A DNA stretch of 12,193 bases from an uncultured Burkholderiaceae bacterium (lineage in GTDB: Bacteria; Pseudomonadota; Gammaproteobacteria; Burkholderiales; Burkholderiaceae), in assembly GCA_937871985.1 (NCBI GenBank), contig CALMPB010000392.1, positions 1 to 12,193 of the forward strand. The letters run 5' to 3'. Shown here in pieces: positions 1 through 7,582 of the stretch. The translations under genes were made by a program, and so were the position numbers. The notes under the pieces are model-generated. The model was not told where the DNA came from. It saw only the letters and a list, made by a program, of their open reading frames with translations, and did not search any database. Every line of letters begins with the position of its first letter. Position 1 is the stretch's first letter.

Positions 1-34
1 TTTCGATATTGGGAACCAAGCGTTTAATTTTCAT
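1..34 (-). CDS. Possible start of a gene running off the left edge
   Basis: On the minus strand an ATG at 34-32 opens a frame that stays open to the window edge and reads MKIKRLVPNIE. It lies about 97 bases downstream of the TetR stop codon, in the same direction, so it could be a fourth gene of the hydrolase-MFS-TetR cluster. No convincing Shine-Dalgarno sequence precedes it. Eleven residues are too few to name a family. The lysine/arginine-rich start followed by hydrophobic residues would suit the first beta strand of a cytosolic enzyme, but that is only an impression. Confidence 0.3.
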   Translation of the reverse strand, partial: MKIKRLVPNIE

Positions 35-131
35 GTGAGAACCGTTCGAGCATTTCCAGTTCTTGAGGCTGCTTTGCCGAGGGCAGCAGGCTCTCTTCCC
101 AACCGCTTGTTGGCCACAACGTGGCGCACAT

Positions 132-737
132 TCACATGCTGCGGGAAACGATTATTTGGTGCTGCGCTCGAGCGGCCGCAAGGCGCTCTTTCAGCGGCCT
201 GGATCCATTTCGCAAGAACTCGCTCACGATCAGCGACAGATATATATTTGCCCACTGAGCGCTTGCTTCCGCGTCGAAGCCGAGCTCCTCGAATAGACCC
301 GAGACAATCTCGAGACGCCGTTTGTCTTCCTCGACGATGTACTTGCGCAACTTTGCCGGCATTTTCGCCCAGGAGCGCAAGATAATGGACTGCGGCCCGG
401 AGATGTTCTTGACGACATACTCATACATCACCCAAAGCTTTTCTCCAGGCTCTTGCGTTTGCCCGAAGAGAGGGATGATTCGGTCGGAGACGCCAAGTTG
501 GCCGATCCAACGATCCAGGACGGCGGTGATCAGATCTTCTCGTTTCTTGAAGTGCCAGTAAAAGCTGCCCCGGCTGACTCCGAGTTCTTTTGCCAGGATA
601 TCGACCTTGATGTTCTCGACGGAACCATGCACCAAGGCCGCCCACGCAGCCTCGACCCACTCTTCACGCGTTAGTTTGTTTTTCGCTGTATTTTGGTCGT
701 GCATATCCGACTTCACTGGCTTTGCCGTCACGAGCAT
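132..737 (-). CDS. TetR/AcrR family transcriptional regulator
   Basis: A 201-residue protein of typical TetR length. The N-terminal helix-turn-helix domain spans about residues 24-72: a first helix around REEWVEAAW, then the recognition segment ILAKELGVSRGSFYWHFKKR, the TetR signature in which the Tyr-Trp-His-Phe stretch ends the DNA-binding helix. The remaining roughly 125 residues are a helical ligand-binding and dimerisation domain with no recognisable ligand signature. The gene is the last of three on the same strand (hydrolase, MFS carrier, regulator). It probably represses the hydrolase promoter, where three matching palindromes lie; this is inferred from position and site symmetry. An in-frame TGA lies just upstream of the ATG at 737, so translation cannot begin earlier. 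An internal ATG at 704 (MHDQ...) is an alternative start. The only good SD-like AAGGAG (752-757) is 14 bases from ATG 737 and lies in a hairpin arm. Confidence 0.88.
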   Translation of the reverse strand: MLVTAKPVKSDMHDQNTAKNKLTREEWVEAAWAALVHGSVENIKVDILAKELGVSRGSFYWHFKKREDLITAVLDRWIGQLGVSDRIIPLFGQTQEPGEKLWVMYEYVVKNISGPQSIILRSWAKMPAKLRKYIVEEDKRRLEIVSGLFEELGFDAEASAQWANIYLSLIVSEFLRNGSRPLKERLAAARAQHQIIVSRSM

Positions 738-750
738 GGGATATCAAGCC

Positions 751-771
751 GCTCCTTTATTTTGAAGGAGC
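751..771 (-). promoter_or_regulatory. Hairpin enclosing the SD-like sequence upstream of tetR
   Basis: A perfect 7-bp inverted repeat, GCTCCTT / AAGGAGC, with a 7-base loop lies between the MFS stop codon and the regulator start. In the minus-strand mRNA the 3' arm is AAGGAGC, which is also the only SD-like sequence before the regulator, so folding would hide it. No U-run follows, so it is not a standard intrinsic terminator. It may lower translation of the regulator relative to the genes upstream, or limit processing. The function is inferred; the repeat itself is visible. Confidence 0.4.
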
Positions 772-804
772 GCTTCCTCACGACTTCTCGCAACGGGAAA
801 TGGC

Positions 805-2013
805 TTATTGATTTGTAGCTTTGAACCGGTAGGGCCCGATTGAGACAAGCAGTATTGCGCTCAATAACAGGAAAATGGCAAAGACACCCAAGGCGTAATT
901 ATACGATCCAAGCATTGTGTATGAATTTCCCATGATCAATGGGCCGAGAGCGCCTGTTCCAAGCGTGAAGGAAAGAAAGCCGTACCCGACCAATTCGCCA
1001 AAGGCCTTTGTGCCGAAATACCGGCTTATTATGAAAGGCAGGATGTCATATTCCGCCCCCACTGATATGCCGCACAAGAAGACTCCCGTAATGAGGGAAA
1101 GATCGCCGTTTCCGAAAAGGATGAGCAGTAAACCGCAGGCTCCAGCCAGGAATACGATGGCGCCAAGCACAGGGGCAAATACACGGTCGAGAATCAAGCC
1201 GCTTATCAACCGCGCCGAGGCGCTGGCTATTGCATAGACCCCGAGCATGCCCGTGGCTTGGGTGGGCGAAAAGCCGCGATCGGTCAGCATTGGCACGAGC
1301 TGCCCGATCGGGCCGGAAATTGCCGCCGCGGCCAGCAGAAATGAAATACAAAGGGCCCAAAGCCGCCAGTCCTGTCGGCCTTCCGAGGCGGAGGGGCCGA
1401 CGGCAGCCTCCGCAGCGGCCGCGTGTTCTACACCGGAAGGCGTGCGAAGCCAGAAGAACGCCGGTATGAATGCGACAACCAGTACAAGAACCGCCAGCAC
1501 GACGTAGGCTTGACGCCACCCGTAGTCGGCTATGACATATTGCGCAATCTGGGGAACAACGGCGACGCCAAGCGCCCCACCCAGTGTGGATATGCCAAGT
1601 GCCAGGCCGCGGTTTCGATCGAACCACAGGGAAATCGCTTTTGAGTACGGCAGCGCGGTCAATGCAACCGTCAATCCTCCGGCAATCGCCAGCAGCACGT
1701 AAAAGACCGCCGTGTGCCCGGTATGGAGCGACTGGGCTGCAACGGCTAGTGCCGCAACAACCAACGCGGGCAACGTTACCTTTCGGATGCCTAGGCGGTC
1801 AATAAGCCGGCCCAGAACCGGCGCCAGTATTGCCGCAGCGAGGGCGGACACGGCCAATCCCGTCGACATGAAGCCACGACTCCAGCCGAACTCTTCGGAA
1901 AGAGGCTTCATGAAGTTTCCAAAGGTGAACACGATGACGGGCGATGCCCCGACAAAGAGGCAAAACCATGTGGTTACAACGACGCCCCAGCCTCCGATTT
2001 TCGATGATGACAT
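805..2013 (-). CDS. MFS transporter (monocarboxylate / oxalate-formate antiporter-like)
   Basis: A 402-residue integral membrane protein with about twelve hydrophobic helices and a hydrophilic central loop (about residues 195-215, ending ASEGRQDW) dividing two six-helix halves, the classic major facilitator layout. The MFS motif A, GRLIDRLGIRK, sits near residues 68-78 in the loop between helices 2 and 3. The stretch WFDRNRGLALGI after helix 4 resembles carriers of the oxalate/formate and monocarboxylate type, suggesting a small organic anion; the actual substrate cannot be read from sequence. The start at 2013 is supported by GGGAGG five bases upstream. It lies 135 bases downstream of the hydrolase gene in the same direction, so it may import the hydrolase substrate or move its product. 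A weak promoter of its own in that gap cannot be excluded. Confidence 0.9.
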   Translation of the reverse strand: MSSSKIGGWGVVVTTWFCLFVGASPVIVFTFGNFMKPLSEEFGWSRGFMSTGLAVSALAAAILAPVLGRLIDRLGIRKVTLPALVVAALAVAAQSLHTGHTAVFYVLLAIAGGLTVALTALPYSKAISLWFDRNRGLALGISTLGGALGVAVVPQIAQYVIADYGWRQAYVVLAVLVLVVAFIPAFFWLRTPSGVEHAAAAEAAVGPSASEGRQDWRLWALCISFLLAAAAISGPIGQLVPMLTDRGFSPTQATGMLGVYAIASASARLISGLILDRVFAPVLGAIVFLAGACGLLLILFGNGDLSLITGVFLCGISVGAEYDILPFIISRYFGTKAFGELVGYGFLSFTLGTGALGPLIMGNSYTMLGSYNYALGVFAIFLLLSAILLVSIGPYRFKATNQ

Positions 2014-2148
2014 GTAATCCTCCCTTATTTGCGAGTTTTATTGCTATGTAATAAGTAATGATGTTTGGGCGGGTAGAAGCCAACGGTGCGCAAGTGCTGT
2101 TGAGCCTGTTGCTGTGGCCTTGGCTGTTCCCCGGGTGTTGCGCTGCGT

Positions 2149-3846
2149 TTAGAGTTTTCCGCCCGACACGAAGGTGCCTATCCGGTTTCCCGAAACAATG
2201 GGAACGATCAGGTTCGAAGGGTGGTCGGTGTCGTGCAATACCGTCACCCGCGAGGAGTCCTGGCGGGCAAGGTGTCCCATGCTGATTGCCTGCAAGGGAT
2301 CAGGAGGGGTCTCGTTGTCCGAGCACGATATTCTCAACCCGAGCTTTTCTCCGGGCTTCAGCGAAATCGCGTAGGGACGGATTTCGATATCGAACTTGTA
2401 TGCACTCGATGGCGTCAAAGGCTCTCTGGCGGTGTGGGCATGATGCGGTTGCCAAGGACGCGAACGCTCAGGAAGGGTCGCCCGTTGCGATCCACGCAGC
2501 CAGCCGCGCGTCAAAATACGATCTTCGCCATTCAGGTCGCGGCACAGAATCGTAATGAACCAAAGCACTTCGCTCCCCGTGGTCTTGGCATGCAGCTCGA
2601 GCGCCATGGGGCCTGCGATTTCCGTTTCTTCAACGAGCGGATAGCTCCAGAATTCAGCTTTCCCCCTTTCGTAGGGAGAATCGTTGAAGCTCGTCGAACC
2701 CTCGGCAGCCAAGTACTCGCGTTCGGCAAGAGCGTTGTTTTCGTGAAGATAGAATCGTGTGAAGCGGGTTTCCGGCAGCGGCCATTGATGCGCGCTCTTC
2801 CACTTGCCCGTGCCAACGACAAAGAGATTGACGGAGGGTTCATCCATCATTCCCGTGTCGTTGTCTTTCAGCCAGTGATCGAACCAGCGAAGCGCTTCGA
2901 GGTGGTATTGGTAAAACGGCCGGTCAAGGTAAACAGGAGGGCCGATTGTCAGCCGCTTCGGGCCCCGCCAGTTTTCAAAGCTGCGCAGTGCCCCCGGAAG
3001 ATGCAGGCCGAAGACGCCCCAGCAGGCGCCGAAATAAGCGGGTATCGTGCAGCCTTGGTCATAGTCGACCGATCGTTCCCGATAATACGGGCCGTCAAGA
3101 GGCTGCAGAAGGGCATCGATCAGCGGCGCGTTGCGGTCGGCGTCGTGCTCCTGAAGAACCTTTTGCAGATAGGGCACAGCAGCGAGTTCGGGGTCCGTCT
3201 TGGCATGCTGCAGCAATTCTTCGTAGGCTTCTTGGTCGATGCTTTCGCGAAGGGCCGATTTGGCGCGCGGATTGTCGAGCGTGGGCAGCCAGCTTTCGAC
3301 GAAGCGGTGATTCAATATGCCCCCGTGGTAGTAGCGGTCGCGATAAATGTCGGTATAGCCGTAGGGCGCGAACAAGGCAGCCAGCCCCTTGGGGCTATGC
3401 ATTGCCACAAGCGGCTGTATCAGCCCGAAATACGAGATTCCGAACATTCCGACTCGGCCATTGCTCCAGTGTTGGGAGGATAGCCACTCGATTGCTTCGC
3501 AAATAGCCGCAATGGTTCCACGGCCCAGGTTGTCGAAGCGGCCGCTCGACGCCCCGGTTCCCGGAACGTTCACGACGACATGGACGTATCCGCGGCGGGC
3601 CCAGAACTCGCTGCTGCCCGCTTCCATGTGCCCCCTCTGAAACGAGAACGCATTGGGATCGAGGGGGGCGTATTGATCTTCCTTGGCATAAGCGTGGACG
3701 CAGAGAATGACGGGAAACTCGCCTTCGGCATCCGGCCGTGTGACGCTCGCATTCAAATGGTTCCCGCCGGCCAGCGGAATATCCAGCGACTTTTCAAATA
3801 TTGGTTCGTAGATTCGCCCGGACAGCGTCCAATCGGTTCCGAACAT
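2149..3846 (-). CDS. CocE/NonD family alpha/beta-hydrolase (peptidase S15-like)
   Basis: A 565-residue cytosolic protein with no signal peptide. The N-terminal alpha/beta-hydrolase domain covers about residues 20-330 and a beta-sandwich domain of the X-Pro dipeptidyl-peptidase C-terminal type covers about 340-565. The nucleophile elbow GMFGISYFG puts the catalytic Ser at residue 138, and WFDHWLKDNDTG (321-332) is a family hallmark. Relatives hydrolyse esters or amides, such as cocaine esterase and glutaryl acylases. The usual Asp motif (GWxD) reads ACWGVFG at 274-280, and the usual His motif (GPWxHG) reads IGPPVYLDRP at 301-310, so two triad positions look altered. I chose ATG 3846 because AAAGGAGG lies eight bases upstream. 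The in-frame ATG at 3873 lies inside an operator and has no SD. It is first in the probable hydrolase-MFS-tetR operon. Confidence 0.88.
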   Translation of the reverse strand: MFGTDWTLSGRIYEPIFEKSLDIPLAGGNHLNASVTRPDAEGEFPVILCVHAYAKEDQYAPLDPNAFSFQRGHMEAGSSEFWARRGYVHVVVNVPGTGASSGRFDNLGRGTIAAICEAIEWLSSQHWSNGRVGMFGISYFGLIQPLVAMHSPKGLAALFAPYGYTDIYRDRYYHGGILNHRFVESWLPTLDNPRAKSALRESIDQEAYEELLQHAKTDPELAAVPYLQKVLQEHDADRNAPLIDALLQPLDGPYYRERSVDYDQGCTIPAYFGACWGVFGLHLPGALRSFENWRGPKRLTIGPPVYLDRPFYQYHLEALRWFDHWLKDNDTGMMDEPSVNLFVVGTGKWKSAHQWPLPETRFTRFYLHENNALAEREYLAAEGSTSFNDSPYERGKAEFWSYPLVEETEIAGPMALELHAKTTGSEVLWFITILCRDLNGEDRILTRGWLRGSQRATLPERSRPWQPHHAHTAREPLTPSSAYKFDIEIRPYAISLKPGEKLGLRISCSDNETPPDPLQAISMGHLARQDSSRVTVLHDTDHPSNLIVPIVSGNRIGTFVSGGKL

Positions 3847-3863
3847 GACATGGTCCTCCTTTT

Positions 3864-3947
3864 CTTTCAACATACAGTTCTGTATTGATAGTTTTCAGAA
3901 CAGTACAGTGCTGTATGTTGAAAGTCAATACAGAACTGTATTGAAAG
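3864..3947. promoter_or_regulatory. Array of three TetR-type palindromic operators
   Basis: Three related palindromes lie in the AT-rich gap upstream of the hydrolase gene. Site A (3872-3885) reads ATACAGTTCTGTAT. Site C (3928-3941) reads ATACAGAACTGTAT, its exact reverse complement. Site B (3904-3915) has the core TACAGTGCTGTA. The flanks are conserved as well: all three carry TTGAAAG next to the CTGTAT half (inverted in A). A degenerate fourth copy, matching 10 of 14 positions, may lie at 3893-3906. Centres of A, B and C are about 31 and 25 bases apart. Sites B and C overlap or abut the predicted minus-strand promoter and A lies downstream of it, as expected for repression. The nearby TetR protein is the obvious binder, by inference. 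Confidence 0.75.
3900..3928 (-). promoter_or_regulatory. Predicted sigma70 promoter of the hydrolase operon
   Basis: On the minus strand, TTGACT (3928-3923, five of six consensus bases) is followed after exactly 17 bases by TACTGT (3905-3900, three of six). Operator B fills the promoter-proximal end of the spacer and reaches the -10 element, while operator C abuts the -35. Transcription would begin near 3893, about 45 bases before the hydrolase ATG, placing operator A in the initially transcribed region. The weak -10 makes this a prediction. Confidence 0.45.
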
Positions 3948-3957
3948 TTGGAGGCTT

Positions 3958-4104
3958 ATGGATTGTCCGGTTCTGCCATGTATTGGCCGGCTCTATGAAA
4001 TCGGGCGGCAGGTCGCTCTTGGTTTCCTGGGCGCGATGCCGGCACTGGCCAGTCTTGGTTGGAATTGTTTGCTTTTGGCGCCTTTTGTTTTCAGTGTTCC
4101 ATGA
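3958..4104 (+). CDS. Possible small hydrophobic protein (48 residues)
   Basis: A short ORF begins just after the operator array on the strand opposite the hydrolase. It starts MDCPVLPCIGRLYEIG, continues with a largely hydrophobic stretch through VALGFLGAMPAL and NCLLLAPFVFSV, and ends at a TGA. GGAGG lies three bases before the ATG, a little close but usable. Such a peptide could be a single-pass membrane protein, and its divergent position would place it under the same operators. I recognise no family, three cysteines are unusual for a small membrane peptide, and no clear plus-strand promoter is visible. It may well be chance. Confidence 0.22.
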   Translation: MDCPVLPCIGRLYEIGRQVALGFLGAMPALASLGWNCLLLAPFVFSVP

Positions 4105-4111
4105 CACGGGG

Positions 4112-4191
4112 CATGCGGCATGCGGAGGGCGCGGTATAGAATCTGTGGTGATTGGCGATTCCCGCCTCTACAGATCGCATTCATATGGAGG
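4112..4191 (+). promoter_or_regulatory. Candidate -10 and structured leader before the DUF1697 gene
   Basis: TATAGAAT at 4135-4142 is a good -10-like element in an otherwise GC-rich stretch, but no clear -35 lies at the right distance. About 20 bases upstream the heptamer GCATGCG is repeated in tandem (4111-4124). Downstream, ATCTGT (4141-4146) and ACAGAT (4170-4175) are perfect inverted arms, with a nested GGCG/CGCC pair, so a small hairpin could form in the leader. GGAGG at 4187-4191 is the ribosome binding site, four bases before the start codon. Confidence 0.35.
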
Positions 4192-4195
4192 TCAT

Positions 4196-4708
4196 ATGCC
4201 CGTGTATGTAGCACTGCTGCGCGCCGTGAATGTCGGCGGAACGGGCAAGCTGCCTATGTCCGAGTTAAAGGCGATGTGTGTGGCCGAGGGATTCCAGAAG
4301 GTGCAAACCTATATTGCCAGTGGCAATGTCGTTTTCTCGGTCAGTCTGTCCGAGTCGCGGGTCAAGGCGGTGCTGGAAAAACAATTAGAAGCCTATGCGG
4401 GCCAGCCGATGGATGTCATCGTGCGCACCGCGCAAGAGATGGCTGAGGTTCTTGCCGGCAACCCTTTTCCCGATGCTCCCGCAAACCAAACGGTCGCCAT
4501 CTTTCTGGATAAGCCTCCACCCGCCGACACCCTTGAGCAGATCAAGGGCAAAGCCGATGAGATCGTGCAATTGGGCAGGCGGGAAATCTATGTGACCTAT
4601 GGCTCGGGAATGGGGCGCTCGAAGCTCAAGATCCCGGCCGGAAAGAATGGCACAGCAAGGAATATCAATACGATTGCCAGGCTTGCGGAAATCGCGGCGT
4701 CGCTATGA
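4196..4708 (+). CDS. DUF1697 family protein
   Basis: A 170-residue protein starting MPVYVALLRAVNVGGTGKLP. The N-terminal signature, LLRAVNVGG followed by a short helix (MSELKAMCVAEGF) and then VQTYIASGNVVF, defines the DUF1697 family, as does the C-terminal KIPAGKNGTARNINTIARLAE. The length is close to the family norm. Members are small cytosolic alpha/beta proteins with no established biochemical role. The frame is open much further upstream (from 3845), but that stretch crosses the operator array and an untranslated leader and does not look coding; the ATG at 4196 is preceded by GGAGG and begins exactly where family similarity begins. The gene is divergent from the hydrolase operon and convergent with the helicase, and is probably a single transcription unit. 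Confidence 0.88.
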   Translation: MPVYVALLRAVNVGGTGKLPMSELKAMCVAEGFQKVQTYIASGNVVFSVSLSESRVKAVLEKQLEAYAGQPMDVIVRTAQEMAEVLAGNPFPDAPANQTVAIFLDKPPPADTLEQIKGKADEIVQLGRREIYVTYGSGMGRSKLKIPAGKNGTARNINTIARLAEIAASL

Positions 4709-4713
4709 CGCAA

Positions 4714-4757
4714 TAAAAACACCCCATAAGCCGATGTTCGACTTATGGGGTGCTGTT
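4714..4757. terminator. Bidirectional intrinsic terminator between DUF1697 and rhlE
   Basis: A perfect 11-bp stem, CACCCCATAAG (4720-4730) with CTTATGGGGTG (4742-4752), encloses an 11-base loop that can itself pair as CGA-TGT-TCG. AAAAA on the left side gives a U-run for minus-strand transcripts, and CTGTTTT on the right gives a broken U-run for plus-strand transcripts. It sits 11 bases after the DUF1697 stop codon and about 100 bases after the helicase stop, exactly where two convergent genes would share a terminator. Confidence 0.9.
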
Positions 4758-4858
4758 TTGGCTTCAACGCTGGCGCCGGGGTGAGCGGTATTGGGCCCGC
4801 CGCGGCGCAATTCCGGCGATCGCTATTGCGCGATGCCGGTGTTGCGTTGGCGTTTAGT

Positions 4859-6676
<1,818 letters not shown>

Positions 6677-6687
6677 GCGAGATCCTT

Positions 6688-6705
6688 TGCCGTTGAACAA
6701 CGGCA
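6688..6705 (-). promoter_or_regulatory. Hairpin abutting the rhlE ribosome binding site
   Basis: TGCCGTTG-AA-CAACGGCA is a perfect 8-bp inverted repeat. In the mRNA it would fold as a seven-pair stem with a GUUC loop and end at the SD sequence AAAGGA (6687-6682), with the first A of the SD region in the stem. Its position suggests an effect on ribosome access, for example temperature-sensitive translation as in cold-induced helicases; that role is inferred. Confidence 0.45.
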
Positions 6706-6743
6706 TGCACTGGCGCGGGGCATGAATTGGGAGCCCGTGCGCT

Positions 6744-6776
6744 GGTTGATTGGAGCATCGTGCCGACCAATCAACC
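6744..6776. repeat. Perfect 10-bp inverted repeat in the rhlE leader
   Basis: GGTTGATTGG (6744-6753) and CCAATCAACC (6767-6776) are exact reverse complements separated by 13 bases. It lies about 70 bases upstream of the rhlE start codon and downstream of the predicted -10, so it would be a stable stem in the mRNA leader. No U-run flanks it on either strand, which argues against a terminator. It could equally be a protein-binding site on DNA. Confidence 0.55.
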
Positions 6777-6928
6777 TCATGTGCGGCGTGTGCGTGGCAC
6801 AGGCAACGAAAAAGGCTCGGGGGTCAGGGAGCGATGGCGTGCGACATGGGTGCTGATGTTTCAGTCAACTGCTATGACACAGCGTGTGCTGTATGAAAAT
6901 GTCGACGCATTGAAAATGCAGTGCGGCA

Positions 6929-6934
6929 ATTATA
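6929..6934 (-). promoter_or_regulatory. Predicted -10 element of the rhlE promoter
   Basis: The minus strand reads a perfect TATAAT here. The bases 16-18 upstream (TTTCCC/TTCCCT) make only a weak -35, and no extended TGn motif is present. Transcription from it would begin near 6922, giving the helicase mRNA a leader of roughly 245 bases. Long leaders are common in cold-induced RNA helicase genes. Confidence 0.45.
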
Positions 6935-7115
6935 GGCGGGTTTCATGAATTAGGGAAAGTACCATGTTGTAACAAAACGACGGCAAACGATTGTTTTTAC
7001 GGCGATTGCGCCGTTCGCGCAGGGCGTCCCGCCCGCATCCGCCACGGTTCCTGGTGTGTTTTGCGCGGGCTCGCGGCCTATATGAAAGACGAAAGGAGCG
7101 CCTGCGTTTGCGCGT

Positions 7116-7568
7116 TTACAGGGTGTCCAGCACGTCGCGCAGCGTGGCGTGGTAGGAAGTCAGCAGATTGGCCTGCTGCTCGCGGAATACGTCCCAGGCG
7201 AGCTGCTGCTCGAAGCTGCGTTCGCGCGCGGGGGCCCAGACGGCGTCGGGGTAGCGGCTGTCCAGCGGCCAGCGGGGTATGACGTGCCAGTGGACGTGCG
7301 GAACGTAGTTGCCGAATTGCGCCAGATTGACCTTGACGGGCATGAGCTCGTGGCGCATGACGCTTTCCACCATCCAGACCGCGTCCATGATGGACTGGCG
7401 GTCTTGTTGATCCAGATCGGTCATCTCGGCGATATGGTCGTTCCAGATCACGCGGGTGAATCCCGGGAAGTCGGACTCGCCCGCATCGATGACGCGCAGC
7501 TTGTCGTTGCGCCACAGCACGTCGTGGTCGTTTTGGGGGTTGCACAAGGGGCAGTTGCCGGAATGCAT
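7116..7568 (-). CDS. HIT family protein (histidine triad nucleotide hydrolase)
   Basis: A 150-residue cytosolic protein. The histidine triad is plain: HVHWHVIPRW with His 91, 93 and 95, the middle to last histidines serving as nucleophile and nucleotide-binding residues in this family. An N-terminal CPLC (Cys 6 and Cys 9), with His 45 and His 91, matches the zinc site of many bacterial HIT proteins. Family members hydrolyse dinucleotides or nucleoside phosphoramidates; the exact substrate is unknown. The start at 7568 lies only 14 bases after the trpC stop codon with no strong SD, so translation is probably coupled to trpC and the gene is likely the last member of the trp transcript. Its job in that operon is not evident; it may simply travel with it. 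Confidence 0.9.
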   Translation of the reverse strand: MHSGNCPLCNPQNDHDVLWRNDKLRVIDAGESDFPGFTRVIWNDHIAEMTDLDQQDRQSIMDAVWMVESVMRHELMPVKVNLAQFGNYVPHVHWHVIPRWPLDSRYPDAVWAPARERSFEQQLAWDVFREQQANLLTSYHATLRDVLDTL

Positions 7569-7582
7569 GAGGGGTGTCTCGG

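Larger units (their letters stand above)
6707..7115. other. Long intergenic region upstream of rhlE
   Basis: About 410 bases separate the HIT gene from the helicase leader hairpin. I see no credible gene here. The minus strand holds a perfect -10 hexamer at 6934-6929, a large inverted repeat at 6744-6776 (both listed separately), and two GC-rich palindromes just downstream of the HIT stop codon (6999-7014, ACGGCG/CGCCGT; and 7022-7034, GGGCG/CGCCC). Those two lack a following U-run on either strand, so HIT transcription may end by a Rho-dependent route or read into rhlE. Confidence 0.6.

Noticed and set aside
2221..3483. 420-codon plus-strand ORF opposite the hydrolase
   Set aside because: No recognisable domain, and it lies wholly over a gene with clear family motifs and a good ribosome binding site on the other strand.
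4111..4124. Tandem GCATGCG repeat
   Set aside because: Only two short copies, with no sign of a longer array or known function; mentioned only as part of the DUF1697 leader.
3845..4195. N-terminal extension of the DUF1697 protein
   Set aside because: The frame is open by chance across the operator array; the family begins at 4196, directly after a good GGAGG.
6999..7034. Two GC-rich palindromes downstream of the HIT gene as a terminator
   Set aside because: Neither is followed by a U-run on the minus strand; A residues follow instead, so an intrinsic terminator is not supported.
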